A stretch of DNA of 64,000 nucleotides from contig RHKK01000006.1 of assembly GCA_008363075.1 (NCBI GenBank), positions 1-64,000 of the forward strand. Reading direction: 5' to 3'. The translations under genes and the position numbers were made by a program. This document shows, piece by piece, positions 8,478 through 16,354 of the stretch (the first letter of the stretch is position 1; each line of letters begins with the position of its first letter). The notes below the pieces were generated by a model. It saw nothing but the letters and a program-made list of their open reading frames with translations, was not told where the DNA came from and did no database searches. Source of the stretch: Candidatus Uhrbacteria bacterium (GTDB lineage Bacteria; Patescibacteriota; Patescibacteriia; 2-12-FULL-60-25).

Positions 8478-10850
8478 GTGCGCGTTCTGGTCGTCGGCGG
8501 GGGACCTGGTGGCCTGTACGCGGCGCTGCTGCTCAAGCGGCGCGACCCCGCCGCCCACGTCACGGTCGTGGACCGCAACCGCCCCGACGACACCTTCGGC
8601 TGGGGCGTCGTCCTCTCCGACCTCACCGTCGCCAATCTGCGCGCCGCCGACCCGGCCAGCGCCGCGCCCATCGACGCGGCGCTCCACCACTGGGACGACA
8701 TCGAAGTCCACTTCCGGGGCCAGATCATCCGGTCGGGAGGGCACGGCTTCAGCGGCATCGGCCGCCACCGGATGCTCGCCATCCTGCAGCAGCGATGCCG
8801 CGAGCTCGGCGTCCTGCTCGCGCACCAGCGCGAGCTGGGCGCCGGCGCGCTGGACGACCTCGTCGCCGCCGGCGCCGTGGACCTCGTCATCGCCGCCGAC
8901 GGCATCAACTCCACGGTCCGCCAGCGATTCGCCGGCGCCTACCAGCCGGACGTCGACGTCCGGCGCTGCCGCTACGTCTGGCTCGGCACGCCGCGAACCT
9001 TCGACGCATTCACCTTCGCGTTCGAGGAAACGCCGGCCGGATGGTTCCAGGCGCACGCGTACCAGTTCGCCCCCGACTTCTCCACGTTCATCGTGGAGAC
9101 CCCGTGGGAGACCTGGGAACGCGCCGGACTCGACCGCCGCACCGCCGCCGAGTCGGTGGACTTCTGCCAGGGGCTCTTCGCCGGGATCCTCCGCGGCGCT
9201 CCGCTGCGCAGCAACGCCTCGCACCTCAGAGGCTCCGCCCAGTGGCTGCGATTCCCCCGCGTGGTCTGCGCCAGCTGGATCCACTGGCTCGAGGCCGGGC
9301 GCCGGCGCGCGCCGGTCGTCCTGCTCGGCGACGCCGCGCACACCGCGCACTTCTCCATCGGCTCCGGCACCAAGCTGGCCATGGAAGATGCCATCGCGCT
9401 CGACCGCCATCTCGCCGCCGGGACCGACCTCGCCGCCGCCCTGGACGCCTACCACGGGGAACGGTCGGTCGAGGTCCTCAAGCTCCAGAACGCGGCGCGC
9501 AATTCGACCGAGTGGTTCGAGCACGTGGATCGGTACGCCCGCCTCTCGCCCGAGCAGTTCGCCTACTCGCTTCTGACCAGATCACAGCGCATCTCGCACG
9601 AGAACCTGCGCGTCCGCGACCGGCGGTACGTGGAATCGCTCGAACGATGGTTCGCCCGCCGCGCCGGCCTCGCGGTCGCCGACGACGCGGCGCCGCCGCC
9701 CACCATCTTCACGCCGTGGCGCGTGCGCGGCCTCACCGTTCCCAACCGGATCGTGGTCTCCCCGATGGCGCAGTACACGGCCGCGACCGACGGGACGCCC
9801 ACCGACTGGCACTTCGTGCACCTCGGCGCCCGGGCGACCGGCGGCGCCGGGCTCGTCATGACGGAGATGACGTGCGTGGCCCCCGACGCGCGGATCACCC
9901 CCTGGTGCACGGGGCTCTGGACCGAAGCGCATCGCGACGCCTGGGCCCGCATCGTGCGCTTCGTGCACGAGCACAGCGACGCCCGGATCGGACTCCAGCT
10001 CGGCCACGCCGGCGGCAAGGGCGCAACGAAGAAGATGTGGGAGGGCGTCGATGAGCCGCTCCCCAGCGGCGGCTGGCCGCTCATCGCGGCCTCGGAGCAA
10101 CAATACCTGCCGGGCATCTCGCAGGTCGCTCGCGCCATGACCGAGGACGACATGGACCGCGTCGTGGACGAGTTCGTGCGCGCGACGCGGCTCGGCATCG
10201 AGGCCGGCTTCGACTGGCTGGAGCTCCATTGCGCCCACGGCTACCTGCTGTCCGGCTTTCTCTCGCCGCTGACCAACCGCCGCCAGGACGGGTACGGCGG
10301 GCCGGTGGCCGCGCGCGCGCGGTTCCCGCTCCGCGTCTTCGCCGCCATGCGCGCCGAGTGGCCGGCGCACCTGCCGATGTCCGTGCGCATCTCGGCCCAC
10401 GACTGGGCGGAAGGCGGGAACACGGCCGACGAGGCCATCGAGATCGCCCGCCTCTTCCGCGCCGCGGGGGCCGACATGATCGACGTGTCGGCGGGCCAGG
10501 TGGTCCACGACGAGAAGCCCGTCTTCGGCCGCATGTGGATGACGCCCTTCGCGGACCGGATTCGCCAGGAGGCCGGCATCGCGACCATCGCCGTCGGCGC
10601 CATCACCGACGCCGACCAGGCCAACGGCATCATCGCGTCGGGCCGCGCCGATCTGGTCGCCATCGGCCGCCCTCACCTGGTGAACCCGGCCTGGACGCTC
10701 TGGGAAGCGGCGCGCTGGGGATACGCGGGCGCGAAATGGCCCGACCAGTACCTCGCCGGGAAGGCCCAACTGGACCGGCTGATCGCCAGGGAGCGCGCCG
10801 CCGGCACGGCGTTCGCGCCCGCCGGGCCGCCGAGGGGAGAACTCACGTGA
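8478..10850 (+). CDS. Bifunctional FAD monooxygenase / old yellow enzyme fusion (salicylyl-CoA 5-hydroxylase or anthraniloyl-CoA monooxygenase type)
   Basis: A 790-aa fusion. Residues 1 to about 400 form a group A FAD hydroxylase: VVGGGPGGLYAALLL near the N terminus and VLLGDAAHTAHFSIGSG for the FAD ribityl region. From about residue 412 it is an OYE/2,4-dienoyl-CoA reductase-like domain (FTPWRVRGLTVPNRIVVSPM, LQLGHAGGKG, HCAHGYLLSGFLSPLTN). This pairing is characteristic of salicylyl-CoA 5-hydroxylase and 2-aminobenzoyl-CoA monooxygenase/reductase, which dearomatise or hydroxylate aromatic CoA esters. The start is GTG 8478 with GGGAG upstream. It leads a five-gene operon. The exact substrate cannot be read from sequence. 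Confidence 0.88.
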   Translation: MRVLVVGGGPGGLYAALLLKRRDPAAHVTVVDRNRPDDTFGWGVVLSDLTVANLRAADPASAAPIDAALHHWDDIEVHFRGQIIRSGGHGFSGIGRHRMLAILQQRCRELGVLLAHQRELGAGALDDLVAAGAVDLVIAADGINSTVRQRFAGAYQPDVDVRRCRYVWLGTPRTFDAFTFAFEETPAGWFQAHAYQFAPDFSTFIVETPWETWERAGLDRRTAAESVDFCQGLFAGILRGAPLRSNASHLRGSAQWLRFPRVVCASWIHWLEAGRRRAPVVLLGDAAHTAHFSIGSGTKLAMEDAIALDRHLAAGTDLAAALDAYHGERSVEVLKLQNAARNSTEWFEHVDRYARLSPEQFAYSLLTRSQRISHENLRVRDRRYVESLERWFARRAGLAVADDAAPPPTIFTPWRVRGLTVPNRIVVSPMAQYTAATDGTPTDWHFVHLGARATGGAGLVMTEMTCVAPDARITPWCTGLWTEAHRDAWARIVRFVHEHSDARIGLQLGHAGGKGATKKMWEGVDEPLPSGGWPLIAASEQQYLPGISQVARAMTEDDMDRVVDEFVRATRLGIEAGFDWLELHCAHGYLLSGFLSPLTNRRQDGYGGPVAARARFPLRVFAAMRAEWPAHLPMSVRISAHDWAEGGNTADEAIEIARLFRAAGADMIDVSAGQVVHDEKPVFGRMWMTPFADRIRQEAGIATIAVGAITDADQANGIIASGRADLVAIGRPHLVNPAWTLWEAARWGYAGAKWPDQYLAGKAQLDRLIARERAAGTAFAPAGPPRGELT

Positions 10851-11611
10851 CCGCACTCGCCGGGCGCCACGCGCTCGTGACCGGCGCCAACCGCGGCATC
10901 GGCGCGGCGATCGCGGCCGCGCTGTCGCGCGAGGGCGCCAGCGTCACGCTGCTGGTCCGCGACCGCGCCGGCGCCCGTGACGTCGCGAGCGCACTGGCGG
11001 GTGCGCATACCGTCGTCGAGGCGAACGTCACCGACCGGACCGCGGTCACTGCCGCCTGCGCGGAGTCCGCGGCACGCCTGGGCCCCGTGGACATCCTCGT
11101 CAACAACGCCGGGTCCACCGAGTCCTCGCCGTTCCTGCGCGCCGAGCCGGAGCTTTTCGAGCGCATGTTCGCCGTCCACGTGCTCGGGGCCGTGCACGCG
11201 ACCCAGGCGGTCCTCCCCGGCATGATCGATCGCGGCGGTGGCCAGGTGATCAACGTCGCCTCCACGGCCGGACTGCGCGGCGAGGCCTACGTCTCGGCGT
11301 ACGTGGCGGCCAAGCACGCGCTGGTGGGCCTCACGCGTTCGCTCGCCATCGAGCTGGCGCGCCACGGGATCCGGGTCGACGCCGTCTGCCCGGGGTACAC
11401 CGACACCGCGCTGGTGCGCGACGCCGTGCGGCGCATCGCGGAACGCACCGGCCGCGACGAGGAAGACGCGTTAGGCGCCATTCTGGCCGGCGCCGGCCAG
11501 ACGCGGCTGGTGACGGCCGAAGAGGTCGCCGCGGCCGTGGTGGCGCTGTGCGGGCTGCCGGCGGACGCACCGTCCGGCCAGGCCGTGGTGATCGACGGGA
11601 GCCGCCCATGA
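10847..11611 (+). CDS. SDR-family NAD(P)-dependent oxidoreductase (3-hydroxyacyl-CoA dehydrogenase type)
   Basis: A 254-aa classical short-chain dehydrogenase. The Rossmann motif TGANRGIG is near residue 14, NNAG appears in VDILVNNAGS, and the active site is S..YVAAKHA with VASTAGLRGEAYVSAYVAAKHA. CPGYTDT follows. The GTG start overlaps the preceding TGA, so it is coupled to the monooxygenase gene. In this operon it would oxidise a hydroxyacyl-CoA intermediate during ring-product degradation; the role is inferred from context. Confidence 0.88.
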   Translation: MTALAGRHALVTGANRGIGAAIAAALSREGASVTLLVRDRAGARDVASALAGAHTVVEANVTDRTAVTAACAESAARLGPVDILVNNAGSTESSPFLRAEPELFERMFAVHVLGAVHATQAVLPGMIDRGGGQVINVASTAGLRGEAYVSAYVAAKHALVGLTRSLAIELARHGIRVDAVCPGYTDTALVRDAVRRIAERTGRDEEDALGAILAGAGQTRLVTAEEVAAAVVALCGLPADAPSGQAVVIDGSRP

Positions 11612-12087
11612 CCGCCCCCCAGCGCGCCCGCCAACCCGACCCGGAGCACGACGCGCTTCGGCTCTGGCTGCGGCTCTTCACCTGTTCGACGATGATCGCC
11701 CAACACGTGGGCAGCGCGCTCAAGCGCGAGTTCGGGTCGTCGCTGGCGCGCTTCGACCTCCTCGCCCAGCTCGACCGCGCCCCGGCCGGACTCCGCATGG
11801 GTGAGCTGTCCGAGCGCACGCTGACCACCGGCGGCAACGTCACGTGGCTCGTCCGCGCCCTCGAGGCAGAGGGGCTGGTGACGCGGCGGGTGGCGGCGGC
11901 GGACCGGCGGGCGGCCGTGGTGCGCCTGACGCCGGCCGGGCGCCGCCACTTTGCCGTCATGGCGCGCGCCCACGAACGCTGGATCCGGTCGATCTTCTCG
12001 TCCCTCGCGCCCGCGGACCGGCGCGACCTCCACGCCCTGCTGGGCACCGTGAAGCAGGGATTCCGCCCCTCGAGGACTCCTGAATGA
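11608..12087 (+). CDS. MarR-family transcriptional regulator
   Basis: A 159-aa winged-helix regulator. The DNA-binding part reads [34 protein letters not shown], followed by the wing [18 protein letters not shown], the MarR signature. The ATG at 11608 overlaps the SDR stop; an earlier in-frame ATG lies inside the SDR gene. MarR proteins in aromatic CoA-ester operons usually repress until a CoA thioester binds. The likely target is its own operon promoter at 8,422-8,450. Confidence 0.9.
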   Translation: MTAPQRARQPDPEHDALRLWLRLFTCSTMIAQHVGSALKREFGSSLARFDLLAQLDRAPAGLRMGELSERTLTTGGNVTWLVRALEAEGLVTRRVAAADRRAAVVRLTPAGRRHFAVMARAHERWIRSIFSSLAPADRRDLHALLGTVKQGFRPSRTPE

Positions 12088-12932
12088 CGGCTCCAGATCC
12101 CATGGCCGCGATGCGGCGCGAAATGGCCGGCCACAGCGCAGAACGCTTCCGCTGGACCACCGAGCACGAGGGACGGGTGGGCATCGTGACCCTGAACCGG
12201 CCGGCCCGCAAGAACGCGCTGACGTTCGCGGTGTACGCCGAGCTCCGCGACCTGTTTCGGGCGCTCGCGCTGGCGTCCGACGTCCGCGCCGTCGTGCTCC
12301 GCGGGGAGGGCGACGACTTCTGCTCCGGCGGCGACGTGCACGAGATCATCGGACCGCTCACGCGCATGGCCGTTCCCGAACTGCTGTCGTTCACGCGGAT
12401 GACGGGCGACCTGGTCAGGGCGATGCGGGCCTGCCCGCAGCCGATCGTGGCCGCCGTGGACGGCGCCTGTGCCGGCGCCGGCGCCATCCTCGCCATGGCC
12501 TCCGACCTCCGGCTGGCCACGCCGGACGCCCGGACCGCGTTCCTGTTCACGCGGGTGGGCCTGGCGGGGTGCGACATGGGCGCCTGTGCCATCCTCCCGC
12601 GCCTGATCGGCCAGGGACGCGCCGCCGAACTGCTGTTCACCGGTCGCGTCATGAGCGCCGAGGAGGGCGAGCGGTGGGGTTTCTACAACGCCGTCGTGGA
12701 CCGTGGCGCGCTGCGGGCCGAGGCCGTCCGTCGCGCCGCCGAGCTGGCGTCGGGTCCCTCGTTCGCCCATGCGATGACCAAGGCGATGCTGCAGCAGGAA
12801 TGGAGTGTGTCGGTGGAGCAGGCGCTGGAGATGGAGGCCCAGGCGCAGGCGCTCTGCATGCAGACGGCGGACTTCGCGGCGGCGTTCGAGGCGTTCGCGG
12901 CGAGGAAACCGGTGGCCTTCGAGGGCCGCTGA
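12084..12932 (+). CDS. Enoyl-CoA hydratase/isomerase family protein
   Basis: A 282-aa crotonase-fold protein. The CoA-binding and oxyanion-hole segments are [17 protein letters not shown] and [47 protein letters not shown] follows. It overlaps the MarR gene by 4 bases (ATGA). In the operon it would hydrate or hydrolyse the ring-derived enoyl-CoA. The catalytic acids of true hydratases are partly replaced (GCDMGAC region), so an isomerase or hydrolase activity is possible. Confidence 0.9.
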   Translation: MTAPDPMAAMRREMAGHSAERFRWTTEHEGRVGIVTLNRPARKNALTFAVYAELRDLFRALALASDVRAVVLRGEGDDFCSGGDVHEIIGPLTRMAVPELLSFTRMTGDLVRAMRACPQPIVAAVDGACAGAGAILAMASDLRLATPDARTAFLFTRVGLAGCDMGACAILPRLIGQGRAAELLFTGRVMSAEEGERWGFYNAVVDRGALRAEAVRRAAELASGPSFAHAMTKAMLQQEWSVSVEQALEMEAQAQALCMQTADFAAAFEAFAARKPVAFEGR

Positions 12933-12934
12933 GC

Positions 12935-13665
12935 GTGCCCGCTGCATCCCTGGACTGGCCGTTCTTCGACGCGGCGCATCGGGCGCTCGCTGCGTCGGTG
13001 ACCACGTGGCTGGCGTCGGCGCCGGCGATCCCGGCCGGCGGGGGCGGCGCCACGGCGGCCGACGAGCCCTGCCGCGAATGGGTCCGTCGCCTGGGGAGCG
13101 CCGGCTTCCTGCGCTACTGCGTGCCGGCGGCCTGGGGGGGCGCGCTGGCCGGGGTCGAGTCCCGGTCGCTCTGTGTGCTCCGCGAGGCGCTGGCCGGCCA
13201 TGACGCGCTGGCCGACTTCGCGTTCGCCATGCAGGGACTGGGCAGCGGGCCGATCACGCTAGGCGGATCGGACGCCCTGCGGGCGGACTGGCTGCCGCGC
13301 GTGGCGCGGGGGGAGGCGATCGCCGCGTTCGCGCTCTCCGAGCCGGAGGCCGGATCGGACGCCGCCGCCCTCCGGACCACGGCCACCCGGCGGCCTGGCG
13401 GCTGGCGGCTCGACGGCACGAAGACGTGGATCTCCAACGGCGGGATCGCCGACTTCTACTGCGTGTTCGCGCGCACCGATCCGGCCGCGGCGCCGTCGAA
13501 GGGCATCGGCGCGTTCGTGGTCCCCGCCGCGACGCCGGGGCTCCGGGTCGCCGAGCGCCTTGCCGTGATGGCGCCGCATCCGCTGGCCACGCTGGCCCTC
13601 GACGGGTGCCTGGTGCCTGACGAGTTCCGGCTCGGCGATCCCGGGGACGCCTCGCGGGATCCGGT
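12935..13665 (+). CDS. Acyl-CoA dehydrogenase, C-terminally truncated at a sequence junction
   Basis: Starts at GTG 12935, two bases after the hydratase stop. The N-terminal and middle domains are normal: [17 protein letters not shown], then [17 protein letters not shown], then [22 protein letters not shown] and [19 protein letters not shown]. After this, at about residue 240, the C-terminal helical domain with the catalytic glutamate is missing. The frame runs on through unrelated, lower-GC sequence. The exact break cannot be fixed to one base. The enzyme would feed electrons to the ETF encoded upstream. The loss is better explained by an artificial join than by mutation. Confidence 0.85.
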
Positions 13666-13700
13666 TCGCCTCAGGCACGGAACTGCGCTTCTCGGGAGGG
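13650..13700. other. Composition and gene-content junction (probable chimeric join)
   Basis: Within this stretch an acyl-CoA dehydrogenase frame stops making sense and the base composition changes from about 70 percent GC to clearly lower. The sequence just after (GGTGGTTCAAAAAAGG) leads into a terminator belonging to a convergent gene. No transposase, integrase, tRNA or target duplication is seen at the break. Confidence 0.75.
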
Positions 13701-13720
13701 TGGTTCAAAAAAGGATTTTT

Positions 13721-13756
13721 AAGACGCCCGACGGGAGTGAACCCGAGGGGCGTCTT
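13721..13756 (-). terminator. Terminator of the 393-aa gene
   Basis: Arms AAGACGCCC and GGGCGTCTT enclose a nested CGGG...CCCG pair, giving a long hairpin about 70 bases after the stop at 13823. On the minus strand a T-rich tract (TCCTTTTTT) follows at 13,707-13,715. Confidence 0.65.
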
Positions 13757-13822
13757 TCCATTCTAAGTGGCTCGTTCCGGCACGGAATGGAATGCGTGCC
13801 GGGGAGCATGGGAAGGAGCGTG

Positions 13823-15004
13823 TCAGCTCGCGGGCGGGACCGGCGTGTTGTCGCCGTTCTTGCCCTCGAGCTTGGCGTTGAGCTGGTCGCCGAGGCGACT
13901 GCCCGGCGCGGGGCGCCAGGCCTGCGCGTGCGCGTCGATGCGATCGTCCGCGACGCGGTCCCGCATGGCCTTGTCGAGGCGCTTCTGCTCGCGCTTGGCG
14001 CGCTCGCGGAACACCTTGACGACCTCGGGATCCTCCGGATCGTACGCCGGATGATGCTTGTTCACGAACACCTTGGCCGTGAACTCGCCGGTCTCGGCGC
14101 TGAAGCCGACGTGGGTGAAGAAGCGGGGAACGCCATCCTGCGAGGGCGGGCTCATCACGTTCACGGTAGCGCTGCCGTCCGGGTTGGCCCAGATGTGGCA
14201 GTGCTTCCAGAACGAGCGCTTCAGCACCTTCTCTTCGAAGGTCCCCGCGAGCTTCAGGCCGATCCCCTCGTCCGAGAAGAGCAGAATGGCGCTCGCGGTG
14301 TACTTCCAGACCTGCACGGAGCCGTACGGCTTCGATGCGGTCGGATGCGTCTTCTTGAGCTTGCCGACCTTGATGCTGCGCAAGTAGGCGAGCTGGAGCG
14401 CGTCCGCTTCGTTCAGAAGCGGCTCGAGCTTCTCTTGATGGTTGTCCTTGTTGAGGATTCCCTCGACCGAGAGCTCTCCGAGGAGCGCGAGCTTCACCTG
14501 CCTTTCGAAGAGCTGATCGATCTTCTTCTCCGCCTTGCGCTCGTCCCACTTGGTGTAGCGCGCGGGCTTGCGCAGCCGCTCGACCTCGATGAGGCAGAAC
14601 CCGACCGCGACGAGCGCGGTGATGATGGTGGGCATCACGGCGTTGTTGGCCCCCTCGGAGTCGAAGAGCTGTCCGCCGGAGTCGTTGATGCCTTCGCGCA
14701 CCTGCTTGAGGCCGGCGCGCTTGAGCTGCTTCGCCCGGGTCTCCTCCAGGCGCTCGGAGACCTCGGTGGACATGAACTTCTTGCTCCGAACGACGCCGTC
14801 GTCCTCGGGCTTCTCACCCGGCTTGCGCTTCGCCTCGAGCTCGTCGAGCATCTCGGCCTCGCGCTCGAGGACCTTGTCCTCCTCGAGGAAGTCCTTGGGA
14901 TCCTGCCCCCACTGCTTGAGGAAGCCGTCGGTCTCGATGCGGTCCTCCGAGTGGTAGGTGAACCGGATCATGTCGTACTTCGGTCGGATGTTCTTGGCGG
15001 CCAT
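13823..15004 (-). CDS. Unknown 393-aa protein with one membrane segment
   Basis: The start at 15004 is set by a near-perfect ribosome-binding site (GAAGGAGGTGGCCC). The protein begins [20 protein letters not shown]. Residues 1-120 are highly charged and helical ([20 protein letters not shown]), residues about 123-139 are hydrophobic ([17 protein letters not shown]), and the rest is mixed alpha/beta with Trp-rich parts ([30 protein letters not shown]). It ends in a flexible Asp/Arg/Lys tail. I do not recognise a family. The strong promoter, long leader and hairpin terminator suggest a highly expressed single gene. It lies just after the chimera junction. Confidence 0.7.
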   Translation of the reverse strand: MAAKNIRPKYDMIRFTYHSEDRIETDGFLKQWGQDPKDFLEEDKVLEREAEMLDELEAKRKPGEKPEDDGVVRSKKFMSTEVSERLEETRAKQLKRAGLKQVREGINDSGGQLFDSEGANNAVMPTIITALVAVGFCLIEVERLRKPARYTKWDERKAEKKIDQLFERQVKLALLGELSVEGILNKDNHQEKLEPLLNEADALQLAYLRSIKVGKLKKTHPTASKPYGSVQVWKYTASAILLFSDEGIGLKLAGTFEEKVLKRSFWKHCHIWANPDGSATVNVMSPPSQDGVPRFFTHVGFSAETGEFTAKVFVNKHHPAYDPEDPEVVKVFRERAKREQKRLDKAMRDRVADDRIDAHAQAWRPAPGSRLGDQLNAKLEGKNGDNTPVPPAS

Positions 15005-15128
15005 GGGCCACCTCCTTCTCAAATTGTGATGGAGCCGGCGAACCGACTCCGACGTCTGTTTCAAGCCGCCGTGCAGCGACTCGATTCGGCCTTGTAACCG
15101 CCAAAGCGGTATCCGGCACGAACATCGT

Positions 15129-15157
15129 AATATAGCACAAAAATCGGATTTTGTCAA
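15129..15157 (-). promoter_or_regulatory. Consensus sigma70 promoter of the 393-aa gene
   Basis: On the minus strand, TTGACA (15157-15152), exactly 17 bases, then TATATT (15134-15129). The predicted leader is about 115 bases and includes the small hairpin ACCGC-tttg-GCGGT. This is the closest match to consensus in the window. Confidence 0.85.
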
Positions 15158-15189
15158 TAAAAATGAACAATGTTGATTATTTGGCTAAT

Positions 15190-15217
15190 GTAGGGGCGTA
15201 TTGCAATACGCTCCTAC
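15190..15217. repeat. 28-base palindrome, GTAG...CTAC family, copy 1
   Basis: Left arm GTAGGGGCGTATTG, right arm CAATACGCTCCTAC, with one mismatch. It ends the glycosyltransferase gene, whose stop codon TAG (15216-15214) is the TAG of the palindrome itself. It probably acts as a terminator hairpin. Three other exact 28-base members and one variant occur in the window. Confidence 0.85.
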
Positions 15218-16245
15218 CGGATGGCGATTGCCTTCAATGTTTCCACGATGATTCGTCCCGCCTCATTCCATCCGTCGAGTACGGTGTTGGTTCGATATTT
15301 TTCCGGGTTGTCCAAGATTTGACACATGGCTTCGGTCCAATGATGCGGTTTGGCGGGTGAGGCGAACGTCGTTCCTTCGGGCGCGATTTCCGGAAGCGAG
15401 CTTGCGGTCGAGGCGATGCACGGCGTGCCGAATCGCGCGGCTTCGTGCAGCGGCATGCCAAACCCTTCGTACCAAGAGGGATAACAAAATATTGCCGCGT
15501 CGCGCATGAGGGCGAAGAGTTCGATGTCGGAAGGGCGGGGCGCGTTCGGCGAGCCTATCATCACAAGCTCGACGTCTTTGTATGTGGGATCCTTGATCAG
15601 CTCGGCATGCGCGGCGATGACACATGAAGCATTTTTTCTCGTATTCGATCCGCCCAGACAGAGAATATATCTTGAAACTTGAAACTTGAAACTTGAATCG
15701 AATGAAAGCTCGGCGCGATCCAATCCCATCGGAATCACGGTGATACGTGTTGGATCGATCCCGAGCAGACGCACGAGATCGTCTTTTGTGCGTTGCGAGA
15801 CGGCAAAGAGATGCGCGGCGTTCTTGATCAGCGATCTTGGTTTTACGAGCGCGTGCCAGATGCGCGATTTGCGATCGAACCAGCGCGGCTCGATGAGAAA
15901 AGAGAGATCATGCACGAGCAACGCATACGGGATACTCGGTCGGCCGACAAATTCGAGATTTGGCAGAAAGAGAACGTCCTGTTTTTGATCGTGAAACAAG
16001 CGTTCGTAAGACGTAAGTCCGGTAAATGTGAGCAAGGCGACGAGTTTGTTGGGAATTTTTCTTGAAGCATGAAGCTTGAAGCTTGAAACAAAAGCGGGTG
16101 ATCCGCGTTGAAGCCCCGTCGTTTCGATGATGAGCTCGTCTTCGCCGAGGACCGATTTGATTGCGCTTGCGAGGCTTGCGGTAAGCCTCGGGACGCCGCC
16201 CATCCAGGGCCGAAGCATGGGACGTCCGTCCATCAGAATGCGCAT
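15214..16245 (-). CDS. GT4-family glycosyltransferase
   Basis: A 343-aa GT-B glycosyltransferase. The C-terminal nucleotide-sugar domain is typical: YILCLGGSNTRKN, then AAIFCYPSWYEGFGMPLHEAARFGTPCIAS and SLPEIAPEGTTF. The start at 16245 (MRILMDGRPMLRPWMGGVPR) was chosen because GAGG lies upstream; the longer frame only reads through a repeat. Two arrays of the 7-base unit CTTGAAR lie inside the gene and encode SSFKFQVS and SSFKLHAS. Probably surface polysaccharide synthesis with the next two genes. Confidence 0.85.
   Translation of the reverse strand: MRILMDGRPMLRPWMGGVPRLTASLASAIKSVLGEDELIIETTGLQRGSPAFVSSFKLHASRKIPNKLVALLTFTGLTSYERLFHDQKQDVLFLPNLEFVGRPSIPYALLVHDLSFLIEPRWFDRKSRIWHALVKPRSLIKNAAHLFAVSQRTKDDLVRLLGIDPTRITVIPMGLDRAELSFDSSFKFQVSRYILCLGGSNTRKNASCVIAAHAELIKDPTYKDVELVMIGSPNAPRPSDIELFALMRDAAIFCYPSWYEGFGMPLHEAARFGTPCIASTASSLPEIAPEGTTFASPAKPHHWTEAMCQILDNPEKYRTNTVLDGWNEAGRIIVETLKAIAIR
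15671..15698 (-). repeat. Heptamer array (4 units, CTTGAAA type) inside a coding region
   Basis: Three CTTGAAA units and one CTTGAAT in tandem. In the glycosyltransferase frame this reads SSFKFQVS, between the two Rossmann domains just before RYILCLGG, a place where family members have a variable linker. Confidence 0.9.
16061..16088 (-). repeat. Heptamer array (4 units, CTTGAAG type) inside the same gene
   Basis: Units CTTGAAG, CATGAAG, CTTGAAG, CTTGAAA. In frame it encodes SSFKLHAS in the N-terminal domain of the glycosyltransferase. Same word family as the array at 15,671 and the one at 49,717. Confidence 0.9.
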
Positions 16246-16266
16246 AGCAACCTCGCTTTTTCCATT

Positions 16267-16336
16267 ATCCCGACCGAGGAGCGAAGCGACGAGCGGAGGG
16301 ATCGCTTCGAAGGGATCCCTCGGCTTCGCTCGGGAT
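16267..16336. repeat. Imperfect inverted repeat upstream of the glycosyltransferase gene
   Basis: The left arm contains ATCCCGACCGAGGAGCGAAG and the right arm CTCGGCTTCGCTCGGGAT. It reads as SSRAKPRD-like peptide when translated on the minus strand, a form seen in widespread intergenic palindromes. It fills most of the 110-base gap between two glycosyltransferase genes. Confidence 0.7.
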
Positions 16337-16354
16337 GATGCCGGCATAAATAAA

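Noticed and set aside
6543-9524. 993-codon minus-strand frame spanning etfA and beyond
   Set aside because: Only its last third is EtfA; the rest is antisense to the monooxygenase gene or out of frame with EtfB.
12569-15097. Single 842-codon open frame crossing from the hydratase gene to 15.1 kb
   Set aside because: It only joins the dehydrogenase frame by chance to the reverse side of the 393-aa gene; protein character changes abruptly at the junction.
16246-16347. Extended N terminus of the first glycosyltransferase
   Set aside because: The added residues (SSRAKPRD...) are translation of an inverted repeat; the Shine-Dalgarno points to 16245.
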